Part shown: piece by piece, positions 39,891 to 48,385 of the stretch | Layout: the number at the start of each line of letters is the position of its first letter | How positions within the stretch are numbered: the stretch's first letter is position 1 | Assembly (NCBI RefSeq): GCF_000282215.1 | Contig: NZ_AKJS01000139.1 | Location: 1 to 64,000 of the forward strand | DNA length: 64,000 nt | Direction: 5' to 3' | Origin: Pseudomonas sp. GM21 | GTDB lineage: Bacteria; Pseudomonadota; Gammaproteobacteria; Pseudomonadales; Pseudomonadaceae | Program-made: the position numbers and the translations under genes | Notes under the pieces: model-generated | Told to the model about the DNA's origin: nothing | The model's database searches: none | What the model saw: only the letters and a program-made list of their open reading frames with translations

Positions 39891-42317
39891 ATGCCTGCGC
39901 TGAATCACCCTCGCCCCCACACTGAAACCCTGGCCAACGGCTTGCGGGTGACGCTGCGTCATGCCCCGAATATCAAGCGCTGTGCGGCGGTACTGCGGGT
40001 CGCGGCGGGCAGTCACGATGTGCCGCTGACCTGGCCGGGGCTGGCGCATTTTCTTGAGCATTTGCTGTTTCTTGGCACCGAGCGTTTTCCTGCTGGCCAA
40101 GGGCTGATGGCTTACGTTCAGAGTCACGGCGGTCAAGTCAACGCTCGGACCAATGAGCGCACCACCGACTTCTTTTTCGAACTGCCGACTCAGGCATTTG
40201 CTGGAGGACTGGAGCGTCTGTCAGACATGCTCGCTCATCCACGTATGAATCCGGACGAGCAGTTGCGGGAACGGGAAGTGCTGCACGCGGAATTTGTTGC
40301 CTGGTCACAGGATGCGGCGGCGCAACAGCAATTGGCGTTGTTCGAAGGACTTTCGCCCGCTCATCCCTTGCGTGGGTTTCATGCCGGAAACCGCGACAGC
40401 CTGCCCGTGCCGCAGCCTGAGTTTCAGCAAGCGTTGCAGGATTTCCATCAGTGGTTTTATCAGACCGGGCAGATGACATTGAGCTTGGCCGGGCCGCAGA
40501 GTCTCGATGAGTTGCGTGAGATGGCTCAGCGCTTTAGCGCCGAGATTCCTGCCGGGCAACGAGTCCCGCAACAAGCGCCTGCAGCACTGATGCATACCTC
40601 GGAAAAAACTTATCAACAGGCTGGCGAGCGGCGGCTCGATCTTCTGTTCGCGCTCGAAGCGTTGCCCAAGTCATCGCGTGAAGCGCTGGCGTTTCTGTGC
40701 CATTGGCTGAACGCCGCGAAACCAGGCGGTCTGATAGCGAAGCTGCGAGAACAGGGACTGGCTGACAGCCTGAAAGCCGAGCCGCTCTACCAGTTCGCCG
40801 GACAAGCCTTGCTGCACATCGAATTCACCACCACTCAACCGGGGAGCGTGATCCACGAGAAGTTACTCGACTGGCTGGGCTTTTTTGCCTCCCATCTAGA
40901 CTGGGCCGCCGTGCGCAAAGAATACGCTGCCCTCCTGCAACGCCGGCAACAAGTCAGCGGCGCCTTGCAATTAGCCCAACTGGACAGCGAACAGCTGGAA
41001 ACCGGCTTATCGGACCGAGGCGTTGCAGCCCTTAAGGACATCCTGATCAAAATCGGCGCTGTGGATAACTTCAGCGGCGATTGGCAACTGCCGACGCCTA
41101 ATCCGTTTTTACACACCGAAGCACCCGCGACCAATGCCGGACTGATTCGTGGACAGACCAGTAAACACCGTGGTCTACGCACGTTTGCCCAGGACCGTTC
41201 GCGCAGTCGTCGCGAAAACTCCCCGATGCAGTTCAGTCAGGCCTTGCCGGACAACACTGATGAAGGGGCGATTTACCTGCGCTGGCGACTCGACTTCAAA
41301 CCTCACGCCAGCCTTCAGTCGAACCTGGAAAACCAGTTGCAGCCATTGCGTGAAGACGCGCGTCAGGCCGGCGTCGACTTTTCCTTCAGCGCAGCAGGCA
41401 ATGAATGGCTGCTGAAAATGACGGGCCTACAGGCAGCGATGCCAATTGTCCTCGAACAGGCGTTGAAACAGCTGACAACAGCGGCGGCCGGATTCTCACA
41501 GGATGAACCGCCAGGCGTTGCGCTGATGCCGATCAAACAACTGCTGAAGGCGCTGCCTGATCATTGCCTTGAACCCGCCGCTGTCTCAGGGGATTTTCAG
41601 CTGCTTTGGTCAGGCGCGCGATGGGAGGGGCTGGCTGTTGGCTTGTCGCCACAGACCCAAGCGGCAATGGGCTTGGCACTGAGCCGCGTGCCCGGCGTTG
41701 CGGATCATCAACGGTCGCCGCCCGCTGCGATCAACTCCCGGCGTCTCTGGAGCACCCTCGACATCGATTCCAGCGAGCACGCGCTGTTGCTGTTCTGTCC
41801 GACCGCCACGCCGGACATCGCCGATGAAGCCGCCTGGCGCTTACTCGCGCACCTGTGCCAGACGCCGTTCTACCAGCGCCTGCGAGTGGACTTACAACTG
41901 GGCTATGCCGTGTTCAGCTCGTTGCGCCAGATTCATGGGCAGACCGGAATTCTGTTCGGCGTGCAATCACCAAGCGTTGCACCTGCCGGTTTGCTGGAGC
42001 ACATCGAACATTTTTTGAGTGAGTTGCCACAACTGATCGAAGGCATCGACGAGGCCACCTTCATCCATCAACGTCAGTCCCTGGTTGATCAATTCGACCT
42101 CAACGCCCTGCCCGTCCATCAGGCAGCCGAACTGCTCTGGCAGGGCAAGCTGGCTGGCCACTCGTCGGATTATCTGGAGCGTCTGCCTGAAGCAATGCTG
42201 ATGATCGATCACGAAGCGTTACTGGCCGCAACGCAACGATTGAATCAAGTGCTTGGCGGCTGGCGCTGTCTGGCCAGCTGCCCCGCCCCAAGTGAGATTT
42301 GGCAAGTGACAAAATGA
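39891..42317 (+). CDS. pqqF: PQQ biosynthesis metalloprotease PqqF
   Basis: This M16-family protein of about 808 residues has the inverted zinc motif HFLEH in LAHFLEHLLFLGTERFPAGQ (near residue 47) and the downstream Glu region ERTTDFFFEL. PqqF is thought to cut the PqqA precursor or its cross-linked product. ATG 39891 is used, with GGAAG six bases upstream; a GTG two codons earlier is also possible. In this cluster pqqF precedes pqqA, as in other fluorescens-group pseudomonads. It is 48 bp after davA but functionally separate. Confidence 0.93.
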   Translation: MPALNHPRPHTETLANGLRVTLRHAPNIKRCAAVLRVAAGSHDVPLTWPGLAHFLEHLLFLGTERFPAGQGLMAYVQSHGGQVNARTNERTTDFFFELPTQAFAGGLERLSDMLAHPRMNPDEQLREREVLHAEFVAWSQDAAAQQQLALFEGLSPAHPLRGFHAGNRDSLPVPQPEFQQALQDFHQWFYQTGQMTLSLAGPQSLDELREMAQRFSAEIPAGQRVPQQAPAALMHTSEKTYQQAGERRLDLLFALEALPKSSREALAFLCHWLNAAKPGGLIAKLREQGLADSLKAEPLYQFAGQALLHIEFTTTQPGSVIHEKLLDWLGFFASHLDWAAVRKEYAALLQRRQQVSGALQLAQLDSEQLETGLSDRGVAALKDILIKIGAVDNFSGDWQLPTPNPFLHTEAPATNAGLIRGQTSKHRGLRTFAQDRSRSRRENSPMQFSQALPDNTDEGAIYLRWRLDFKPHASLQSNLENQLQPLREDARQAGVDFSFSAAGNEWLLKMTGLQAAMPIVLEQALKQLTTAAAGFSQDEPPGVALMPIKQLLKALPDHCLEPAAVSGDFQLLWSGARWEGLAVGLSPQTQAAMGLALSRVPGVADHQRSPPAAINSRRLWSTLDIDSSEHALLLFCPTATPDIADEAAWRLLAHLCQTPFYQRLRVDLQLGYAVFSSLRQIHGQTGILFGVQSPSVAPAGLLEHIEHFLSELPQLIEGIDEATFIHQRQSLVDQFDLNALPVHQAAELLWQGKLAGHSSDYLERLPEAMLMIDHEALLAATQRLNQVLGGWRCLASCPAPSEIWQVTK

Positions 42318-42472
42318 TCATTACAGGCGGCGCAATTAGCTTTCTCAAAGTTTCATGGGCAACTTCATTGTAATTTTGAGTAACATAGCAACCTAACTAT
42401 CTGAACCATCTCCGGCTGGAGGTGGACTATATGTATAGATATCACCGTCCCGTCACCTGAAGGAGCACTCCC

Positions 42473-42547
42473 ATGTCCTGGTCCAAACCCGCTTACACCG
42501 ACCTGCGTATCGGCTTTGAAGTCACCATGTACTTCGCCAGCCGCTAA
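42473..42547 (+). CDS. pqqA: PQQ precursor peptide PqqA
   Basis: This 24-residue peptide, [20 protein letters not shown] followed by FASR, is the ribosomal precursor of pyrroloquinoline quinone. Glu16 and Tyr20, the two residues joined to form PQQ, sit in the conserved E-x3-Y motif EVTMY. A strong ribosome site (AAGGAGC) precedes the ATG. A stem-loop terminator follows 23 bp after the stop, which likely makes pqqA more abundant than pqqB-E. Confidence 0.98.
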   Translation: MSWSKPAYTDLRIGFEVTMYFASR

Positions 42548-42569
42548 TCTTTTTTGTATCGCAGTGCCA

Positions 42570-42600
42570 ACGCCTCGGCTCGCCGAGGCGTTTTTATTTT
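42570..42600 (+). terminator. Attenuator-type terminator between pqqA and pqqB
   Basis: A 9-bp stem (ACGCCTCGG against CCGAGGCGT, loop CTCG) with a T-rich tail. Since pqqB-E follow without another obvious promoter, readthrough is expected. Confidence 0.85.
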
Positions 42601-42623
42601 CAGTTTCGAACGATGGAGCGGCC

Positions 42624-43535
42624 ATGTTTGTCCAGATTCTAGGTTCCGCCGCCGGCGGTGGTTTCCCCCAGTGGAACTGTAACTGCGTGAACTGCGCCGG
42701 GTTTCGCAATGGCACCCTTAATGCCAAGGCGCGGACCCAGTCGTCCATCGCCATTTCCGACAACGGCGTGAACTGGGTGCTGTGCAACGCGTCACCGGAC
42801 ATCCGCGCCCAGCTCCAAAGCTTTGCCCCGATGCAACCGGGGCGCGCCCTGCGCGATACCGGCATCAGCGCGATCATCCTGATGGACAGTCAGATCGATC
42901 ACACCACCGGCCTGCTCAGCCTGCGCGAAGGCTGCCCACACCCAGTGTGGTGCACTGACATGGTCCATGAAGACTTGAGCACCGGTTTTCCGCTGTTCAC
43001 CATGTTGACCCACTGGAATGGCGGGCTGGACTGGAACCGGATCGAACTTGACCGCAGCTTCACCATTGCGGCCTGCCCGAGCCTGCGTTTCACGCCGCTG
43101 CCGTTGCGCAGCGCCGCACCACCCTATTCACCGCACCGCTTCGACCCGCACCCCGGCGACAACATCGGTCTGATCGTCGAAGACCTGAACACCGGCGGCA
43201 AACTGTTCTACGCGCCGGGATTGGGCAAGGTGGACGCGCCGCTGCTGGAGATCATGGCCGGCAGCGACTGCCTGCTGGTCGACGGCACGATGTGGGACGA
43301 CGATGAAATGCAGCGCCGTGGCGTCGGCACTCGCACCGGCCGGGAAATGGGCCATCTGGCACAGAATGGCCCCGGCGGCATGCTGGAAGTGCTGGAGCAA
43401 CTGCCGAAACAGCGCAAGGTGCTTATCCACATAAACAACACCAATCCGATCCTTGATGAAGATTCGCCGGAGCGTGCCGAGCTGATTCGGCGGGATATTG
43501 AAGTGGCGTATGACGGCATGAGTATTGTGTTGTAG
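42624..43535 (+). CDS. pqqB: PQQ biosynthesis protein PqqB
   Basis: This 303-residue metallo-beta-lactamase-fold protein begins [20 protein letters not shown]. Further marks are [20 protein letters not shown], the metal-type [17 protein letters not shown] and the C-terminal [13 protein letters not shown]. PqqB acts after cross-linking, probably as an oxygenase/hydroxylase on the Tyr part of the intermediate. ATG 42624 is chosen by the conserved N-terminus and the GATGGAG ribosome site. A REP pair separates it from pqqC. Confidence 0.97.
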   Translation: MFVQILGSAAGGGFPQWNCNCVNCAGFRNGTLNAKARTQSSIAISDNGVNWVLCNASPDIRAQLQSFAPMQPGRALRDTGISAIILMDSQIDHTTGLLSLREGCPHPVWCTDMVHEDLSTGFPLFTMLTHWNGGLDWNRIELDRSFTIAACPSLRFTPLPLRSAAPPYSPHRFDPHPGDNIGLIVEDLNTGGKLFYAPGLGKVDAPLLEIMAGSDCLLVDGTMWDDDEMQRRGVGTRTGREMGHLAQNGPGGMLEVLEQLPKQRKVLIHINNTNPILDEDSPERAELIRRDIEVAYDGMSIVL

Positions 43536-43559
43536 GACATCGAGACCGCTGCGCGGTCT

Positions 43560-43623
43560 ATCGCCAGCAGGCTGGCTCCCACAGGGGAATGCGATCAACT
43601 GTGGGAGCCAGCCTGCTGGCGAT
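43560..43623. repeat. Paired REP palindrome between pqqB and pqqC
   Basis: Two 25-bp arms (43560-43584, 43599-43623) of the GCCAGCAGGCTGGC variant are perfectly inverted around 14 bp. The element lies inside the pqq operon, not between convergent genes. Confidence 0.92.
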
Positions 43624-43675
43624 GAGGCCGGTCCTGACACCAAAGAATCCACCGGTTGTTCCCCGGAGAACCACA

Positions 43676-44428
43676 ATGACTGACGCCCCAATGTCCCCCG
43701 CCGAATTCGAGGCCGCCCTGCGCGCCAAAGGTGCCTATTACCACATCCATCACCCCTACCACGTGGCGATGTATGAAGGCCGGGCGAGCCGCGAGCAGAT
43801 CCAGGGCTGGGTCGCCAACCGCTTCTACTATCAGGTGAACATCCCCCTGAAAGACGCTGCGATCCTCGCCAACTGCCCGGACCGCGAGATCCGTCGCGAG
43901 TGGATTCAGCGCCTGCTGGACCACGACGGCGCCCCCGGTGAAGACGGCGGTATCGAAGCCTGGCTGCGTCTGGGCCAGGCCGTTGGCCTCGCCCCGGATC
44001 AGTTGCGCTCGCAGGAACTGGTCCTGCCCGGCGTACGCTTCGCCGTCGACGCCTACGTCAACTTCGCCCGCCGGGCCCCTTGGCAGGAAGCCGCCAGCAG
44101 CTCGCTGACCGAGCTGTTCGCACCGCAGATCCACCAATCGCGCCTGGACAGTTGGCCACAGCATTACCCGTGGATCGACCCGGCCGGGTATGAATATTTC
44201 CGCACTCGCCTGGGTCAGGCGCGCCGTGATGTGGAACATGGTCTGACCATCACTTTGCAGCACTACACGACACGTGAAGGCCAGGAGCGCATGCTGGAAA
44301 TTCTCCAGTTCAAACTGGACATTCTTTGGAGCATGCTCGATGCCATGAGCATGGCCTACGAACTGAAACGTCCGCCGTATCACAGCGTGACCGAGCAACG
44401 GGTCTGGCACAAAGGAATCACCTTATGA
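43676..44428 (+). CDS. pqqC: PQQ synthase PqqC
   Basis: This 250-residue cofactorless oxidase carries out the final ring closure and eight-electron oxidation to PQQ. The TENA/THI-4-like helical fold shows as [18 protein letters not shown], the active-site-type [15 protein letters not shown] and FFRTRL-like helices ([14 protein letters not shown]). ATG 43676 follows CGGAGAA. The stop overlaps the pqqD start (ATGA). Confidence 0.97.
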   Translation: MTDAPMSPAEFEAALRAKGAYYHIHHPYHVAMYEGRASREQIQGWVANRFYYQVNIPLKDAAILANCPDREIRREWIQRLLDHDGAPGEDGGIEAWLRLGQAVGLAPDQLRSQELVLPGVRFAVDAYVNFARRAPWQEAASSSLTELFAPQIHQSRLDSWPQHYPWIDPAGYEYFRTRLGQARRDVEHGLTITLQHYTTREGQERMLEILQFKLDILWSMLDAMSMAYELKRPPYHSVTEQRVWHKGITL

Positions 44429-44700
44429 GTTTCGACCGTAGCAAGACCCCGACCTGGCGTACCGGCTACCGTTTCCAGTACGAACCGGCACAGAAAGGCC
44501 ATGTGCTGCTCTACCCGGAAGGCATGATCAAACTCAATGAAAGCGCCGCGCTGATCGGCGGCTTGATCGACGGCGAGCGCGACGTGGCTGCGATCATTGC
44601 CGAACTGGATGCACAGTTCCCCGGCGTACCCGAGCTCGGTGAAGACATCGAGCAATTCATGGAGGTCGCGCGTGCTCAGCACTGGATCGAACTTGCCTGA
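44425..44700 (+). CDS. pqqD: PQQ peptide chaperone PqqD
   Basis: This 91-residue RRE-domain protein binds PqqA and presents it to PqqE. Family segments are [38 protein letters not shown] and a C-terminal helix [14 protein letters not shown]. It overlaps pqqC by 4 bp and pqqE by 29 bp, so the chaperone and its radical-SAM partner are tightly coupled. Confidence 0.97.
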   Translation: MSFDRSKTPTWRTGYRFQYEPAQKGHVLLYPEGMIKLNESAALIGGLIDGERDVAAIIAELDAQFPGVPELGEDIEQFMEVARAQHWIELA

Positions 44701-45847
44701 TTCCCTGTCAGACAAGTTACCGCCCAAACCCGACATCGGCTTGCCGCTCTGGTTGCTCGCCGAGCTGACTTACCGCTGCCCGCTGCAATGCCCGTATTGT
44801 TCCAACCCACTGGACTTTGCCGAGCAAGGCAAAGAGTTGAGCACCGAGCAGTGGCTGAAAGTCTTCCGCGAAGCCCGGGAGATGGGCGCAGCGCAGTTGG
44901 GCTTTTCCGGTGGTGAACCGCTGGTGCGCCAAGACCTCGCCGAACTGATTGCCGAGGCGCGCAAGCTGGGTTTCTACACCAACCTGATCACCTCCGGCAT
45001 TGGCTTGACCGAGCAGAAAATCAGCGACTTCAAGAAGGCCGGTCTGGATCATATTCAGATCAGCTTTCAGGCCAGCGATGAGCAAGTGAACAACCTGCTG
45101 GCCGGTTCGAAAAAAGCCTTTGCGCAGAAGCTGGAAATGGCCCGTGCGGTGAAGGCTCACGGCTACCCGATGGTGCTTAACTTCGTGACCCATCGGCACA
45201 ACATCGACAAGATCGACCGGATCATTGAGCTGTGCATCGCTCTTGAGGCGGACTTCGTCGAACTCGCCACCTGCCAGTTTTACGGGTGGGCGCAACTCAA
45301 TCGCGTCGGCCTGTTGCCGACCCAAGAACAACTGGTCCGCGCCGAGCGCATCACCAACGAATACCGCGCCAAACTCGAAGCCGCAGGGCATCCGTGCAAA
45401 CTGATTTTCGTCACGCCGGACTATTACGAAGAGCGCCCGAAAGCCTGCATGAATGGCTGGGGCAGCATCTTTCTGACGGTCACGCCGGACGGCACCGCCC
45501 TGCCCTGTCACGGCGCCCGACAGCTGCCGGTGCAATTTCCCAATGTGCGCGACCACAGCATGCAGCACATCTGGTACGACTCGTTCGGCTTCAACCGCTT
45601 TCGCGGTTATGACTGGATGCCCGAACCGTGCCGCTCCTGCGACGAGAAAGAAAAAGACTTCGGCGGCTGTCGCTGCCAGGCGTTCATGCTCACGGGCGAT
45701 GCGAGCAACGCTGACCCGGTGTGCAGCAAGTCGTACCATCACGGCGTGATCCTCAAGGCCCGGGAAGAAGCCGAGCACGCGACCCAGACCATCGAACAAC
45801 TGGCCTTTCGCAATGAACGAAATTCACGACTCATCGCAAAAAGCTGA
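44672..45847 (+). CDS. pqqE: Radical SAM enzyme PqqE
   Basis: This enzyme of about 391 residues forms the C-C bond between Glu and Tyr of PqqA. The radical-SAM cluster motif Cx3Cx2C is in [12 protein letters not shown] (near residue 29-36). The SPASM domain at the C-terminus carries further Cys for auxiliary clusters ([36 protein letters not shown]). I chose the GTG at 44672 ([14 protein letters not shown]) with GGAG upstream; a TTG at 44693 is possible. Confidence 0.96.
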   Translation: MLSTGSNLPDSLSDKLPPKPDIGLPLWLLAELTYRCPLQCPYCSNPLDFAEQGKELSTEQWLKVFREAREMGAAQLGFSGGEPLVRQDLAELIAEARKLGFYTNLITSGIGLTEQKISDFKKAGLDHIQISFQASDEQVNNLLAGSKKAFAQKLEMARAVKAHGYPMVLNFVTHRHNIDKIDRIIELCIALEADFVELATCQFYGWAQLNRVGLLPTQEQLVRAERITNEYRAKLEAAGHPCKLIFVTPDYYEERPKACMNGWGSIFLTVTPDGTALPCHGARQLPVQFPNVRDHSMQHIWYDSFGFNRFRGYDWMPEPCRSCDEKEKDFGGCRCQAFMLTGDASNADPVCSKSYHHGVILKAREEAEHATQTIEQLAFRNERNSRLIAKS

Positions 45848-47645
45848 GCCCTTCAGCGCCGCTAAAGCCGTCGCTGCCGGTGTCGATTTTGCCGAACTGC
45901 AGGTCGGCCGACATGGCCTGTTCTGGAACGAATACCGTCCCGAAGATGCCGCCTGCCGGATCTGGCATTGGCGTGATGGCCAGGCGCATTGCCTGACACC
46001 CGCGGGCTTCAGTGTGCGCAGTCGGGTGTACGAATATGGCGGTGGCGCGTTTTGTCTGACCGATGACGGGGTTGTTTTCGTCAACGAGGCAGACCAGCAG
46101 TTGTATCGGCAGTCGCTGAAGGGTGAGACGCCTGAAGTGCTGACGTCAAGCGGGTACCGTTACGGCGATCTGCAATTCGCCAACGGACAGGTTTTGGCGG
46201 TTGAAGAGAACCGTGACCGGCATCGGTTGGTGGCGGTTGATCTGAATGACGGTGGGCGTCATCTGCTGGCAGAAGGTTCCGACTTCTACGCGGCGCCGAC
46301 CCTGAGCCCAGACTCGCAACGCCTCGCGTGGATCGAATGGAGCCGCCCGAATCAGCCCTGGACTGCAACTCGGCTGATGGTTGCCGAACGTCAGAGCAAT
46401 GGCGGATTTGCCTCACCTCGCTGTGTGGCCGGGGAGGATATTCAGGAGTCGCTGCAACAACCTCGATTCGATGACAGCGGCCGACTGGCTTGTCTGTCGG
46501 ATCGTGGCGGTTACTGGCAGCCATGGGTGGAGTCTTTTGACGGTTTGAGTCCGCTGCCAAGCGTCGCAGCGGATCATGGACCGGCGCCTTGGCAATTGGG
46601 CGGTTGCACCTGGCTGCCTCTGACTGAAAACAGTTACCTGGCCAGTTGGACCGAAGGTGGATTTGGCCGACTGGGTCTTTGTGGTGACACCCGTGACGAT
46701 TTCACCGGCGAATACAGCCGCTTCCGCCATCTCGCACTGGATGAGCAATTCATATACTGCATCGCCGCATCGCCGATCAGTTCGGCGGCAGTCATTGCCA
46801 TTGACCGTGATAACCGGCAGGTCAAGGTACTGGCCGGCGGCATTGCACCGTTACCCGCCGAGCAGATCAGCGTCCCGCAAACCCTGCGCTACCCCAGCGG
46901 CCGGGGTGAGGCCCATGGGTTTTTCTATCCGGCGATGAGCGGCGATGCGAAACCGCCGCTAGTGGTATTTATTCACGGAGGTCCGACATCGGCGTGCTAC
47001 CCGATACTCGACCCACGCATTCAATACTGGGCGCAACGCGGCTTTGCCGTGGCCGATCTCAACTATCGCGGCAGCAGCGGCTATGGCCGGGCTTATCGCC
47101 AGGCATTGCATTTGAGTTGGGGTGACGTGGATGTGGAGGATGCCTGCGCGGTCGTCGCGCACCTCGCCGAACGAGGCTTGATCGATGGCGACAAGGCGTT
47201 TATTCGCGGTGGCAGCGCCGGTGGCTACACCACCCTTTGTGCGCTGGCCTTTCACAACGTCTTCCGCGCCGGTGCCAGCCTTTATGGTGTCAGCGATCCC
47301 GTCGCCCTGGGCCGTGCCACTCACAAATTCGAAGGCGATTATCTGGACTGGCTGATCGGCGATCCGGTGCAGGATGCCGAGCGTTATGCCGCACGAACAC
47401 CGCTGCTGCATGCGGGCAACATCAGCGTGCCAGTGATTTTCTTTCAAGGTGAGCTGGACGCGGTGGTCGTGCCGCAACAGACCCGCGACATGGTCACGGC
47501 GTTGCAGGACAACGGCATTCTGGTCGAAGCGCATTACTACGCTGACGAACGCCACGGCTTTCGCAAGGCAGGCAATCAGGCCCATGCGTTGGAGCAGGAG
47601 TGGTTGTTTTATCGGCGGGTGATCGCGCTTGGGAACAATGCCTGA
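45813..47645 (+). CDS. S9 prolyl-oligopeptidase-family peptidase of the pqq cluster
   Basis: This 610-residue protein has an N-terminal beta-propeller-like part (about 1-360) and a C-terminal alpha/beta-hydrolase domain. The catalytic Ser is in [11 protein letters not shown], the Asp in [13 protein letters not shown], and the His in DERHGFRK. It overlaps pqqE by 35 bp, so is part of the pqq transcript. Fluorescens-group PQQ clusters are reported to end with such a peptidase, possibly trimming the precursor, but the role here is inference. No signal peptide is seen. Confidence 0.88.
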   Translation: MNEIHDSSQKAEPFSAAKAVAAGVDFAELQVGRHGLFWNEYRPEDAACRIWHWRDGQAHCLTPAGFSVRSRVYEYGGGAFCLTDDGVVFVNEADQQLYRQSLKGETPEVLTSSGYRYGDLQFANGQVLAVEENRDRHRLVAVDLNDGGRHLLAEGSDFYAAPTLSPDSQRLAWIEWSRPNQPWTATRLMVAERQSNGGFASPRCVAGEDIQESLQQPRFDDSGRLACLSDRGGYWQPWVESFDGLSPLPSVAADHGPAPWQLGGCTWLPLTENSYLASWTEGGFGRLGLCGDTRDDFTGEYSRFRHLALDEQFIYCIAASPISSAAVIAIDRDNRQVKVLAGGIAPLPAEQISVPQTLRYPSGRGEAHGFFYPAMSGDAKPPLVVFIHGGPTSACYPILDPRIQYWAQRGFAVADLNYRGSSGYGRAYRQALHLSWGDVDVEDACAVVAHLAERGLIDGDKAFIRGGSAGGYTTLCALAFHNVFRAGASLYGVSDPVALGRATHKFEGDYLDWLIGDPVQDAERYAARTPLLHAGNISVPVIFFQGELDAVVVPQQTRDMVTALQDNGILVEAHYYADERHGFRKAGNQAHALEQEWLFYRRVIALGNNA

Positions 47646-47659
47646 TTAGCGGCGCGTCC

Positions 47660-47733
47660 ATCGCGAGCAGGCTCGCTCCCACAGGGATTTCTGTACACCA
47701 TAGATCCAGTGTGGGAGCGAGCCTGCTCGCGAT
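47660..47733. repeat. Paired REP palindrome, GCGAGCAGGCTCGC type
   Basis: Two perfect 24-bp arms (47660-47683, 47710-47733) with a 26-bp spacer lie between the convergent S9 peptidase and Pmp3-like genes. Confidence 0.92.
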
Positions 47734-47758
47734 AGCGATCTAGCTGACGCTGCGAAAT

Positions 47759-47917
47759 TCAACGCTTGGCGATGATATAAACCGCATGCACGATCCCTGG
47801 AATGTACCCGCACAACGTCAGCAAAATATTCAGCCAGAACGCCCCGCCGAAACCGACTTGCAGAAATACACCCAATGGCGGCAACAGAATGGCGATGATG
47901 ATTCGAACAAAGTCCAT
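47759..47917 (-). CDS. YqaE/Pmp3 family small membrane protein
   Basis: This 52-residue peptide has two membrane segments: MDFVRIIIAILLPPLGVFLQ and the second part FWLNILLTLCGYIPGIVHAV, ending YIIAKR. This is the full Pmp3/YqaE proteolipid pattern, including LPPLGVFLQVGFG and NILLTLCGYIPG. Members are linked to cold, salt and membrane stress. AGGAG lies eight bases before the ATG. It appears monocistronic. Confidence 0.93.
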   Translation of the reverse strand: MDFVRIIIAILLPPLGVFLQVGFGGAFWLNILLTLCGYIPGIVHAVYIIAKR

Positions 47918-48001
47918 GGGGCAGCTCCTGATTTTAAGTAGGCTCGTGTAAGCACTATAGCTAATCGACCTGTGCCGTTCGTCAGGGTTCAGTGCAATGC
48001 C

Positions 48002-48085
48002 TCAGGCCAGTATTTCAAGGCCATGTTTTTGAACGATGCTCAGCAACTTCAGCGCCATGCCGCTGGGATGTTTGTAGCCCGATTT
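48002..48085 (-). pseudogene. C-terminal remnant of a HigA/NadS-like antitoxin
   Basis: Reading the minus strand gives KSGYKHPSGMALKLLSIVQK followed by HGLEILA and a stop. The pattern G-x-K/R-x-PSGxALKLL...LEILA is the typical C-terminus of helix-turn-helix antitoxins of the HigA/NadS type. A stop codon (TAG) lies directly upstream in frame, and no helix-turn-helix or toxin reading frame is found nearby. The rest of the gene is missing. Confidence 0.6.
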
Positions 48086-48173
48086 CTATTGGGAGGATGT
48101 GATGAAAGGGCCCGATGAACGCTTTAACCGCTCGAAAACCCTTACGGCCTGAGCTGATGACTTTTCTGCAGGC

Positions 48174-48198
48174 AAAAGAAAACCCCGCCGAAGCGGGG
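48174..48198 (-). terminator. Minus-strand terminator
   Basis: On the minus strand CCCCGC-TTCG-GCGGGG is followed by TTTTCTTTT. It lies about 190 bp after the stop of the acyl-CoA dehydrogenase gene at 48386 and may end that transcript. Confidence 0.8.
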
Positions 48199-48347
48199 CT
48201 TTGCAGACTGTTTCCCTGACATCCATTTCACTCCGCCGTCCTGGCAGAATCCTACGTGTCCGTGTTGTTGCTTTGCGCTTCCTGCGCGACGTCCGTGTAA
48301 TGAAGATTAACTGTGGATCCAATCTTCGCCTATGGGAGAACAGCAGC

Positions 48348-48377
48348 ACGTCATGTAAGAGATTGCTTACATGACGT
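48348..48377. repeat. 12-bp perfect inverted repeat
   Basis: ACGTCATGTAAG and CTTACATGACGT flank a 6-bp loop (AGATTG), followed on the plus strand by CATGTTTTT. It sits 9 bp after the end of the acyl-CoA dehydrogenase gene at 48386 (minus strand). It may be an operator or a plus-strand terminator. Confidence 0.7.
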
Positions 48378-48385
48378 CATGTTTT

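Larger units (their letters stand above)
47918..48385. other. Gene-poor region with antitoxin remnant and hairpins
   Basis: This 468-bp gap contains no intact gene. It holds the 3' fragment of an antitoxin-like gene (48002-48085), a minus-strand terminator (48174-48198) and a 12-bp perfect palindrome (48348-48377). It looks like a scar of gene decay or of loss of a mobile unit. Confidence 0.6.

Noticed and set aside
47660-47733. Repeated GTGGGAGC palindromes considered as a CRISPR array
   Set aside because: They are isolated inverted pairs at seven or so loci with no regular spacers and no cas genes; they are REP elements.
48086-48349. 87-codon minus-strand frame in the gene-poor gap as a toxin gene
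   Set aside because: It runs through the terminator hairpin, has very basic low-complexity sequence and no toxin-family motif.
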